Shown here: in pieces, positions 11,594 through 23,011 of the stretch
Layout of the letters: every line of letters begins with the position of its first letter
Position numbering within the stretch: the stretch's first letter is position 1
Source of the DNA: Polydactylus sextarius
Taxonomy: Eukaryota > Chordata > Actinopteri > Polynemidae
DNA: 64,000 bases
Reading direction: 5' to 3'
NCBI GenBank assembly: GCA_016801845.1
Contig: CM028924.1
Coordinates: 5,194,501 to 5,258,500, forward strand
Notes under the pieces: generated by a model
What the model was told of the DNA's origin: nothing
The model's input: only the letters and a program-made list of their open reading frames with translations
The model's database searches: none
Translations under genes and position numbers: made by a program

Positions 11594-12229
11594 ATGATGT
11601 GATAGATTTCTGAGTAAATCAAAAATAGAAAAATCTAAAAGATTTCCATCCTTGAAGTTTAACAAAACAAATTAAGGTCCAGTAACTATAGCTTTCAACA
11701 ACATCACAAGATTTTTATCAGCTAAAAGTTCTGTAAGTGAACTGTAGCTGCAACAACCACAGAGCCCAGATGTCAACAAATCCATCTCAATGACAGATCA
11801 GCAAACTTACTAAAAGGCTCCACAGACCTGCAGAGTTGGGTTTCTGCGCTGCGTGCAGCCCTTTGGCTTTAGTTTTTCTGAGTCAATGTTGATATTACAA
11901 TATTGTTTAAGGCAAGTTTAAGTTGGTTGGATGTTTTTATGCAAATGTGGCCTGACAGTTGTTTTGCACTTTGCTTGGTTTGTAAATCATCACTGAGTCC
12001 ATGGTATGTTAAAAATGAGATAACGTTCCTTCTCACTTCCGCTTAAGAAGAGATTTATGCATGCAGTTGAGGAAAAAAAAAGACTCGATCTAAGAGACTT
12101 CAGTTCACTTTTATATGTGTTTTAGAAGGCTTTGTGTGGTATAATGAACATCAGCAGGTTGACTAAAGCTTTTCTGGGTTTCCTGCCGACATTCACCATA
12201 AATCAATGATAAGCTTTTTTTGATCTTTT

Positions 12230-12621
12230 GAGCAGCTGATAGTCTGTTCCATGTTCAGATGTCCCAGCTTAGAGCCGTCTAAAGCTAGAGGACAGGGGCA
12301 GGAACGCTTGTGCCAGCAAGGATCTGCTCTGCCAAAATGTCCTCTGAACAAGAAACCGAATCCCTGCTGGCTCCAGTTGTGCTGTTCTGTAGCTGACCCT
12401 GACCTTCCTGTGGAGGAGAATGAGAGAAGAAACATGTTCTCTGTGGGGATCGGTATTACTATAGCTTATGAGATGTGCTGTTCACTTTCTAAAATCAATG
12501 GGAAAAAGTGTGTTAGTTCTTCTCCTGCCTCAGTTTTAAGCTCTGAAACTTTGCAGTGTTGTCTCTTTCAGACAGCACAGAGACTTTGACCTGATTGATT
12601 TAAAAAAAAAAAAAAAAAAAA
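12230..12621 (+). mobile_element. A-tailed repeat-like block, identity uncertain
   Basis: A block that is more GC-rich than its surroundings (about 12,240-12,440), with open frames on both strands, running into a 21-base A tract at 12,601-12,621. The A tail suggests a retroposed copy (SINE-like or processed transcript) in plus orientation. The wording (AAAGCTAGAGGACAGGGGCA, GAACAAGAAACCGAATCCC) resembles an interspersed fish repeat I have seen, but I cannot name it. No target duplication was found. The 112-codon plus-strand frame matches no family I know. Confidence 0.35.
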
Positions 12622-14689
12622 TGTTAGTTTCTCTGAAAAGTAATTTGACACTTGATAAATTATCCTAAATGCATTGTGTTGGTAATGATGATGATTATTA
12701 GACAATTTAAGCCATCTAAGTTTGTAATTAAAAAATGAAATAGCTAATGATCTGAAGGGAAATACTGGGAGTAAATCCTAAAACAACTTTTAAAATGTGA
12801 GGTTTTGAATTTAAGTTGTGGATTGAAGTAATTACATTCAGTATTTTTCTAACCTGCTGCTTTTACCCTCCACACTCTACCTCCATTATATACACCTGTT
12901 TGTGGGTATATGACTTATATGGGCCAACACATTGACCTGTGATTAAACCCATGTTGAAGTGTAGAGTAAATAGGTCATGAGCCATTATTCAACCTGGAAC
13001 TGCCATCCTGGTTTTGAATATGTTTTTTTTCCCCAACCAACTAAAGTAATACTGCATGGCATTGGTATGAATAGTGAATATAGCTTCATATAGTATGATA
13101 TTATGACCTTCCAGTCGCTGTAGAATTCATTTTCCTTATTTGAATTGGCAGGAATGTCCAATGCAGACAACTATGCCATCTGTTTTTTCTCTATCTGAAA
13201 GCTGTTGCAGTAGTATTTCATAAGGCGCCCAAGTCAAAACACACACACACACAAAAAAAAAACCACTTAGATAAAGTTAAGTATTTCAGGCTACATGGCA
13301 CACGCCACAGAAAGCCAGTTAATGCAAGCACCTCAAGGACAATGTGAGGAAGGAGCTAAAAAGGAGAAGGATGAATAAAACTCGACATGGAACAAAAACA
13401 AGTAATGCAAAGAAATTAATTTCATAGCTAAATGCACCTGTCTTTTTCAGTCAAATCTAAAAGAAAACATATGGCAGTCAATTAATTAATGTAAGTAAGC
13501 AACAAATTTTTGTTTTGGGAAAAAGCTATTTTGTCTTTTATGTCAGGAAGTACATAAAAAAAACTGACAAATAAAGCAAATTTTAACATAGATTTAAGAT
13601 TATCACTGACTTAAACTTAACAATGTTTCAAGGCAACACAAGGGGCATTGATGCGCTCAGAAAAACAGTATTATTCTACCATATGATATCTTGTTCGTGG
13701 CTCATGTTGTAATTTTGCCGCTTCATAGCGAAGCGTTACATTATTGATCAGAGGGTCAATGTTTTTCGACTGTCTCTGTGCGTCTCGGCGTAATCTCCAC
13801 CTAGCCAGACGACTGAAAGTTGCCAAACTTGCAGATACACAAGAGCTGATGCACACAGTCGCCCAGACAAACCTTAACCCCAAATGTAGAACTGATACAC
13901 CGCTGGGATCTGAGCCACACACACACACACACACACTCACAGATGCTGTGTTTCAGAGTTCTGAGCACAGGAGGGGAACAGACATTTGCTAATGGCTCTT
14001 TTGTTACATGACTCCTTTGCTTCCAACCCTCCTCTCTCTATTTACGTCTCTTTCATGCTATTTCACACTCTGTCTCCAATTCTGTTTCTTTCAATCTATT
14101 TATCTCATTCTCTTTTTATGTCATTGGCATCTTCTTCTCTTTTCCTTCACCCGTGTACTCTCTGTCCTCCGTTCCACTCGTTGCAGCTATTTCTTTTCCC
14201 ATTTATTCAGATTTTAATGTTGAGGCAATCATACTGTAGAGAAGTGAAGATTGACAAAGGCAGCATGACTGCACTGTTAAGAGAAACCAGGGGGAATTAA
14301 ATAAAATGGAGTTAAAAGATACTTGATCACCATTTGTTTGATATGTTGTGACCGACACGACAAAATTGATCTATAAATCGGCAAAACTGACTACATGATG
14401 TCAGCACATAATCTTTAACAAATCCAGTGAAGTGGAAAAGGAAGCAAAATGATCAAAAGTCCCATGTGATGTTTCGCTTTCACCTTTTGTTTCAACTTAT
14501 CACCTCTGTGGTCTGTCTTGAGGTTTCTTAGCCACGAAGGCTCCTTGGAGCACACACTTCTTTATGTCTTTCTGTCTCTGTTTACGTAAACCTACGCACT
14601 TTGTCTATACAGTGAGATCTCCCCAAATACTGAATACTGTAGCTAATGGAATTCTGACATCAAACATTTCCCAATCTGAAACACTACTA

Positions 14690-15190
14690 AATATAGACTT
14701 TTCCTTTTTATCAGGTTTCCCTACGTCTTCACTCACTTTCCCTCTCTTTAATCATGTCTTTGTTTTCTATCTCCTTTATTTCTTTTTTCCACTTCCGTGA
14801 TACATCTTATGTGTTCTTTCATCCTTTCCTGCTTCCTTCATCCTTTTTGTTTTGCTTTTATTCAAGATTTTTATACAGGTTTAGCTGTGACAGATGCTTC
14901 TCGTTTTTTTGCAGAGCTCCGCAGTTTGCAGTTCTGATTCTGTGATTATGTTGATTGGTTGGTGATAATATTACAAAAAAGTATAAAAAAAAATGCAATG
15001 GAAGTAATAGTGAGATAAGTGAGAGGGTGGGGATATTTAAATAAGAGGGAAGGTGGACAAGAGAGGATCACAGAAACATGAGGAGGGAGGGGGGAAAAAG
15101 AGACAGGTCGGTGTATAATCACTGAAAAGTAAAACAGAAAAGATAAGGGAAAGGAAAGTAGAGAGAAGATGAGAAAAGGGGTTAGAGAGA
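14690..15190. repeat. Pyrimidine-rich then purine-rich low-complexity block
   Basis: The plus strand is C/T-rich to about 14,930 (TTCCT, TTTCT words), then A/G-rich from about 15,000 (GAGGG, GAGAGG, AAGGGA words). Open frames in the first half are composition artefacts. Confidence 0.65.
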
Positions 15191-17670
15191 CTTGTGTGCC
15201 ACTTGGTAGTCATCACAGAGAAGCTTTCTCAATTCAGGAACTCGGCACGCAGCTGTCGCTTCGGGGAACTGATCACACACACACTCAGTTACAGATACAC
15301 ACATGCACACACATGCACTCATGCTTTGGGGCTGTGCTTTGAACTGATCCCTGCCACTGGAGAAGCGCACACACACAGTGAGCTGGCTGATAATAATATT
15401 ATCCTATGGCCTTCATATGGTAATATGGTTTTATTGCTATGAAGAAATATGAATATTATGGCTTTCAGAGGCAGCTTAGGGAATTACATGGCTGTCATGG
15501 TCCTCAACTTCAATGAATATTTAAATTCTCTGTTTGTCTAGGGTCTCTGAGTGGGAAATCAATTAAGTTATTTACCTTTGCCATGATAGGTGCTTGCATG
15601 TTTTTTATTCATACCTGCACGAAATGCAAACCTATACCTCGAGATGCAATTGAGTGAAGTTCACATCTTCAGCGGAGGTAGACTGACAGACTATGGCACG
15701 AAATAAATGATATTATATTTATAACTACACATCGCTTATTTTCCTTCTCGTCAGTGACTCAGTGTTTCTGATTTTTATGTGCATAATGGATGTAATTCGC
15801 AGGGATAATGTACCACTGTCTTTACCTACATTCAGTTTTACCAAATATCCATTAGACATCCTAAGGATAAAAGTATCTAACTGGGTTATTTGAAACTCAT
15901 AAAAATAAAGTATACATCTCTCCTAACTGAGAAAAAAAATCCTAGATCTTAATGTCTGAGAAGAATCAGAGATAGTCCAGAAGACTCCTACGTCACTAAG
16001 ACTTAATAACATTGATAATTATGCATTAACGTTCAGCAGGAAATAATCACAGATCCTGGTATTCACCTGAATATTCATTTGACATGCTTCTATTTGTAGA
16101 ACTGTCCTATTACAGTATACTATACTATGTTAATGTAATCATATGTAATTGTACAACAATTATATCAATATGAAGGTATTAGTGTTTTCTATCTCTGTTT
16201 TTTAATGAATTGACCTAAATTAATTCACTGACAACTAGTTACTAGACAACCAATCACTGTAACCTTACACCTTCTTGTATCATGACTTAAAACTTCTCTG
16301 TGTTTCTTACTTTCAGTTCTCAGCACCTTTATGTATAACTCTTAAGAGGAAGCTCTTTAATGGGACATTTAATGTATTTAAGAGGATTCCTGTTTTTAGG
16401 GTAATATCCATGCCTCCATTGGCTTTTTCATTAAATTGCTTTAAGTAGTTTAAATGTATTTCCCATCACTCTGACATCGACACACGAATCTTCCCGCATG
16501 CAACCCTTGAATCATCCTCTTGTCCAATATCAGTGACCCTACGCACCTTCATTCATCCATCCATATTGTTATTTTTTCAGTAAAGTGCATGATGCATTAT
16601 TAGGTAGACATTGACTTTTGATGTATGCTGTCGCAGCAACATCATCTTTTATTCTTTATGTGATCTTGTTTAGCATACAGAAATATGCGTTGTACATACA
16701 TATTTATATATACATGTATTTCTACATGTACACAAACAAAACCATATGTAAATATGGTTGTATAAGTTTCCCAACAGATCATTAACTCTCAGCTATATGA
16801 AACACGGTGAGGCTGTGTTTAGAAACTGTATTCTCATGTTTACGACACGTCCTGTATGCAGAACAACTTCACTTATGTTGGTGTGTTTGTGTCTTCGACA
16901 AATCCCTAGATCAAGATTTTAGATAAAAAACTTTGACAAGGGTTTGAGCTCTGGGAATAACAAGAAGAGGCATGAAATGTCCTTGAAATGGCAAAAACAA
17001 TAACCAGTGAATGACTTTGTTTTCCTGCTCATGAAAACATTTCGCTGACAATCATGTCAGAAGTTCAGGTGAAGGAAAATTATAATTACATACCATGACT
17101 ATGGTGTGGAACATCATTTTTTGCGAGGTAGATTAATTAAAGTTGACTTTCTCTGCTGTTTGTTTTTGTTAAAAACTGCTTTATATAAACTTCATAATAA
17201 TGAAAATGGATGGCACGTCAATAGAAGATTGATATAAATTATGTTAAATCAGTGACGGGTTTGTGGAAAACATCCTTATGAACTTTACTGTGCGAGAATT
17301 TATATTTAATTTATTTCATTTGTGAATGTGGTGAGTGTTGCATTTACATTTGCATCTTTGAATCAGCAGCTTATAGTGGGAATGCCCATAATCACGTTTT
17401 GGGAAGTGAGAGCTACTCAGGTGTGTAATGTGAGGCATGTTTTATAGCTGACAGTGAAACTGAGTTTCCAGGCTGTTGCACCTGTTTGGTTAATGACATT
17501 TCTATCTGCAGGCAAAGAAAAACATCTCAAACAAGGGCCATAAACAAATTAATGTTTGTGTATGTTTGTGCGCTGGCAGTAACTCAACATTAACTGTCTT
17601 GTAGTCTTTTTTATATTATTTGGCCCGTGTGAGTACATCATCACAGTTCATGGACGGTCAACTATTAAGG

Positions 17671-17673
<3 letters not shown>

Positions 17674-17742
<69 letters not shown>
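17674..17742. repeat. (AT)n microsatellite, about 34 units
   Basis: Uninterrupted alternating AT, self-complementary and able to extrude a cruciform. Length in assemblies is often wrong. Confidence 0.97.
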
Positions 17743-17747
<5 letters not shown>

Positions 17748-20169
17748 AACCTTATCAGAGGTTTTTGAAAAGAAAGAGGAATATTTGATATTTTTGCAAT
17801 AATGTGCCCAAGCTGACTTGGCAGACCAACAGAAATGATCGACTTCCTTCACAGATCATGAGTGTTGCCTATAGCTCATCGAAAATCGAGCTCCACATTT
17901 CCAGTTTACATCGACAAAGTTAGCAAGGTTTTAGTACAACTCCAAGTTTACTTCTAGATTTTTGGAGACTGTAAGACTGAGACAGGAAGAACTTTATTGA
18001 CTGGTGAAGCAGAACAAGTGAAGATGCAATCTGCAGCTTCTCACTGTTGAAATATCCACTCATTACTTACACGCACTTGAGGAATTACTCTACATATATA
18101 TAATATATAATATATATAAACCACACCATTCACACTGTGATGGTAAGCATGACACTTATTCCAAACAAAAATACTCAAACCTGCAGGTTTTCATGTAATA
18201 ACAGCACCGGAAGGATGCTGCTCTGGCAGGCCTGACAAGATAATATCAAACCACTGCAACTTGACAACTCGCAAGCAAATTGAGGAACCGCAAGCCTCAA
18301 GTGAAAATATATTCATTGATATGACAACACATGCGCTGCTCTCAGGAAGCCCTCGTGAATACAGAAATTCTTCAGTCTGCAAAAAACAGAACTGAGCTAC
18401 TTCAACACAAATGTTTCCGGGGACATGGTTGAAAATTGTTCCTCCTCAAATCCTGTTTAAAAGGACTTCCCACGCAGCCATCCTCCCATGTACGCACACA
18501 CAAACACACACACACATACACTGATTCCACACACAGGAATCAGTATAATGTATTCCAATCTCTCCAGGCTTTGTGAAGTTGTTCAACTTTAGCTCTAGAG
18601 ATATAGACTTCAAATCTTCAATTCTCTCACATCAGTCCCCTTCACTTTCCAAGATAACTAATTTTAGATAAGCTGAAAGTTCTCTGATAGCGCACTGCAT
18701 ATTTTATTATATTCAGAAGAAGATTCCACATGGGGATAAAGGCAAAAATAGACCATATTGTAAGAGATATCACAAAGTTCAAAAGGACAATCTCGCGCAA
18801 TCTAAGAAATTCAGTCAGATAACAAGTCTGCCTCAATGTCTCATTTTAAAATTTTGAGAAAGAAATTTTAATGTTGAAAATCTCTGAACTGAGCAATTCC
18901 TCACTTCAAACTCTCATTTTTAGCCTATGTAGAGGCTATTTTGCCACCCTGGTCAGTAATAAAACAAACGTACTAAAATAGAAAATACCTCCATCTTTTT
19001 AGCTATTTAATTTAACTCTAATCAGCTGCTCACGGCAGATATGTCTCCTGGGTGCTGACAGAACAGGCAGGGAGGGCTGCAAGCAAGAAGAGAAAAAGTG
19101 TAGTGGTACACACTGTTCTGCAAGTTGTAAATTAAAATAATTTTCCAAACCACCTCTAAAATGGTGCGTAAGTCTGAGTTAATACGCTGTAACACACTGG
19201 CTGGCTGGAATTACACTTCTAAAAACCTGTCTGCTACAGACTCTAAAGTAGTTTGTACACATCTCGTCCTCAAACAGCTACATACTCTCACCTTCGGGCA
19301 GAAATCATGTTACATTTTGTGCAAAGTAATGCTGCTTTACAGTAGCAATGCAACACTTGGCTCGAAATACAGGGGGTCCTCTCTGACTTTCATGTTAAAC
19401 ATTGTGATGGTTATAAAACCGCAAGACCATTAAAAGAATGCTGCATTCACACAAAATTCTATTAACAAGGAAATTGCTGACTCTTGTAGTGAATAAACAG
19501 TTCCTATTCATGGTACAGTGTCCCGGTGAGCTGACGACGTGAAACTGAGAATAATGTAAAGAGCCACTTTGTTAAAATAAAAGGACGGAAAAAGGGGTGG
19601 TCTTAGAACGGCTTTTCTTTGAGATGTGAAGTATTTTTGAATTCTTTTTTCAAGTTGTGTTACCCGTATAAGTGTAGGAATCATCTTATCGTATGCACTT
19701 TATATAGCAAATGTGCAGCTGTGTGATACAGTGGCTGCAAAAAAAAAAATATACCACTTTGTTCCACAGCATGCAGTAGCACAAACAAAGGCAAGGACCT
19801 AAAATGTTGCAAATGTACAACATTAAAAAAAAATAAGTAAATCATTAGCAAATGGTAATGCAGCCCAAAAGTGGTGTGGGAAATTGCATGAACCTTTGCA
19901 TGGTTCATGCAACCATGAACCATACACTGTGGGTAGCAGCCAATGGCTACAGATTAACGATACCTCCAACAGAAAGAGTGAAAAAAAAAAAAAAAAAAAC
20001 TGATATCTTTCTATGCTTCTTAGAAAAAGTGAAAAATAACAGAAACTGGAGTGGTAACAAGCACCTGGGGTTGAGGTTTTCCATGTTTTGTTGTAGCAAC
20101 TTTATGCATTCACCCAAGAGTACCTAGGTGAATGGAACAGCAGCACACCTGACTCTTTTCACAAAACCT

Positions 20170-22260
20170 GACAAAGGACTTGTGATGTAATCTGTGATGT
20201 AATAGCTTTATGTCATTATATTGTGTGAGTACCAAAATACAATATAACAAAAATTAAATGTCTTTTCCTGAACAAGCAACAAAGAAATCAAGATATGCAA
20301 AGCAATGAAGTGTGCGGAAAACACAAACAGCAATACAGTGCAATATTTAACATGTAAAGTGCAAACGTAGCAGCCAGCAGCAGACTTAGTAGGCAATTGA
20401 AAAAAAAATCAAGGCTCACAGTTATGTGTGAGCGGATAGGGTGAGGGGGGTTGAGCCATGTTCACCAGTAGAAGAGCTTGAGGGGAGAGAAAGAAGCTGT
20501 TTTTCAACCTTCTAGTGCATGAATGAATTGTCCTGTATTGCCAGCCAGTTGGAAGTAATTGGAAGTGGTGGTGGTTATAAGAATGTGCTGGGTCATGGAT
20601 GATGTTTAAGGCCCTGTCCCGACAGTGAGCTTGGTAATTGTCCTCAATGGCAGGAAACTAGGATCTAATAAAGTACTTTGCTGTCTTGGTGAGTCTTTTG
20701 CAGAGCTCTCTGGTCCTTTGCGCAGCTGGCGAACCATGCTGTGAGGCAGTAAGTGACGATACACTCTGCAGTGAGGTTACCTGGCAGGCCGCCATTCCTC
20801 GGCTTCGTTAAGAAAAAGAGACACTGTTGAGACTTCCTAATGGCAGCAGATGTTTGTGAGGAGCAGGAGAGGTCATTTGTGATGAAAATACCTAGAAATT
20901 TTTGGGTCTGGCCTGGGATTGAATCTCCTCTTCTTTCTGCTGCAGTCTAGACAATCCGTTTTGTCTTCTTGTTTTTCAGGATGTGATTATTCGTGGAACA
21001 CTAGAGTGTCATGTTTTTCACCTCATCTCTGTATGCTGACTCATCGTTGTTGCCGACCGTCCTGTCATCTGCAACTGACGGTTTATGACAGTAGGTTATT
21101 TTTTTGTGTGGACAGGATCAGGGTCTTGATTGAAAAGGGCTCAGTACATCCCCCTGAGGAATGCTGATGTTCAGGGTGAGAGTTTAGTACGCTTCTTTTC
21201 TCATCCTAACAATGGGATCAGTTGGTTAGGAAGTCTAGTATCCAGCAGCAGATGGTTGTGTTCAGAACCAGTCAATGTAGACACTAGGATTTTAAATCCT
21301 AGGTATGGAGTAGAGGGCAACATAGACCAACACAGATTATATCTTCTGTTGATCTGTTTGTCCGGTGCTGGTGCTGGTGCTGATCTACTGTGACAGAGAT
21401 GGAATTTTTAATCTGGGCCAGAGTTAATCTTGCAAAGCATTTAGGTATCTCCAGGGTCAGCGCAATTGGGTGATTTAAACGACTAATGCTTTTTTTGCTT
21501 GGAAATAGCCATGACGGTTGTTGCTTTTAGACATGCTAGGAAGGCTTTGTGTTTCAGGGAAAGATTAAACATGTTTGTGAAGACCTCTGCCAAATGGTCA
21601 GCACATGACTGAAGCACCCGACTCGGGATTCCGTCTGGTCCAGCTGCCTTCCTCGCATTGATGCTGTGCAATGCCCTCCTGACCTCATTAGTGTTCAGAA
21701 TTAGTCCCTAATGATCTGGTGGCAGTCTGTCCATTACCCTGTTGTCGTCTGCATTAAAGTGGGCAAAGTACGTGTCGGGGTCCTCTGCTAATGAGAGGTT
21801 GCAGGGTTTTTTTTGTCCTTCCGTTTGTGGTCTGTCATGGTCCATATGCCTTGACACCTACTGTGGGGGTTGTTGGTAAAATTTTCTTCAATCCCGAGTC
21901 TGTAGTTGTAGTTATTTTGTTGCTTCTTTAATACCACATTTAAAATTATTCCTTGCTTGGCTCTACGCTGTAGTGTTGTTGGCTCTGTAAGCACCATCCA
22001 TCATCCTTAGTAGGTTCCTAACTTTGTTGTACAGTGAGGATTTCTGGTTAGGAAACTCCGATTTGATGGTTACAGTGGTAACATTGTCAGTACAAACTGA
22101 TACTACTGATGCAGTGTACTTATCATAGTCCGAATCAAATAGTCCAAAGCAAATCAAGTCTTTGTGCTCTTGGTCTCAGAAACGTTGATGTTTTGTTGCT
22201 TTTCTCCTTTCTGCCCGCTGGTCCATAGTCTCACACCGTGCTGTGTTCTGATAGACTTTC
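20170..22260 (-). mobile_element. 5'-truncated, decayed LINE of the CR1/L2/Rex1 group
   Basis: A non-LTR retrotransposon copy on the minus strand, read right to left. The end of the endonuclease region and the linker come first (about 22,157-21,965: DLFDSD-like FGLFDSDYDKYTASV, then FPNQKSSLYNKVRNLLRM). Next is the pre-RT segment (about 21,920-21,790: YRLGIEENFTNN, QGIWTMTDHK). The reverse-transcriptase start follows (21,671-21,485: NARKAAGPDGIPSRVL, FTNMFNLSL). Broken C-terminal sequence covers about 21,000-20,480. The 3' UTR (about 20,400-20,170) has TGCACTTTACATG, ATTGCACTGTATTGC and a degenerate polyadenylation-like end, CATAAAGCTATTACATC. The catalytic YADD box was not found in readable form. 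Borders are approximate. Confidence 0.85.
21483..22157 (-). pseudogene. LINE ORF2 fragment: endonuclease end and RT start
   Basis: Three open pieces in shifting frames lie in the order expected of a jockey-superfamily ORF2. They are FGLFDSDYDKYTASV (conserved D-F-YT-SV before the linker), YRLGIEENFTNN with QGIWTMTDHK, and KAAGPDGIPSRVLQSCADHL followed by FTNMFNLSL (motif 1 of the RT). Stops and frameshifts separate them, so no active protein is possible. In living elements this enzyme nicks target DNA and copies the element RNA at the nick. Confidence 0.85.
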
Positions 22261-22973
22261 GGCTAAAATCTTTAATGTCTATACTTTTCTGCCTAGGTTT
22301 GCTTCATAAACCCAGCTGGTTCATTTAAGTGTAACCTGGACCCATCAGGGTCAAACATTGCTGTTGTCAAATGTCTCCACTTTACTCCCAAAAGGCTGAT
22401 AATTTAACATAAATTAACAGTCTTTATTCCAGATCATCACTCTGGAGCCTTGAAAAATGATTGTATATACAGAGATCAGTAGATCTATAAGATAGCAAAA
22501 TGCCCTGTCCTCAAAGGTACAGTTTCAGGTGAAAACCTTCTGGGTTATTTGAGCATTTCAAAAGGCAAATTTCCGTTTGTATAATCAAACTGAATAACTA
22601 GTGAGCTGTGGATGGCTTTCTTTACATCCATATATCTACAGAACAAAATGTAAGCTTTATAGATTGACATTGGTATTGGCAACACTGAGGTTTCACCTCT
22701 ACATTAAGTTTGAGCTCAGTAGACTTCGTTATAACATTTTAAAATGCAATTTTAAAAACCACAGCAGGAAAGTGTGTTAATTGATCATTTGTGAATGTTG
22801 CGTATCCCTTTTTGATTTACACTCGTTCTATCTAGTGTTACTAGCAGTGTCTCTGTCCCGCTTAGGCTCCTGCCTGCAAACCTGTCTGGTCTCTTTGTTC
22901 TTACAGCCCCCGCTAATATGTCCTTATCAGAGCCAGGACACATTTTAACACTGAACTACTTTCATCAGACAGC

Positions 22974-23007
<34 letters not shown>
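22974..23007. repeat. (CA)n microsatellite
   Basis: Seventeen uninterrupted AC units followed by ATAGACC. Confidence 0.96.

Positions 23008-23011
<4 letters not shown>

Larger units (their letters stand above)
12622..20169. other. Long non-coding stretch, no gene seen
   Basis: AT-rich, with pyrimidine-rich blocks (14,020-14,215 and 14,690-14,935), a purine-rich block (about 15,000-15,190), (CA)n at 13,916-13,937 and a long (AT)n at 17,674-17,742. The parts at about 15,380-15,620 and 16,960-17,620 are complex, non-repetitive and AT-rich and look like candidate conserved non-coding DNA. No splice-bounded open segment with a known family was found. Confidence 0.55.

Noticed and set aside
12251..12589. 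112-codon frame and opposing 80-codon frame as a possible gene
   Set aside because: Two-strand openness, resemblance to an interspersed repeat and an A tail favour a retroposed non-coding copy.
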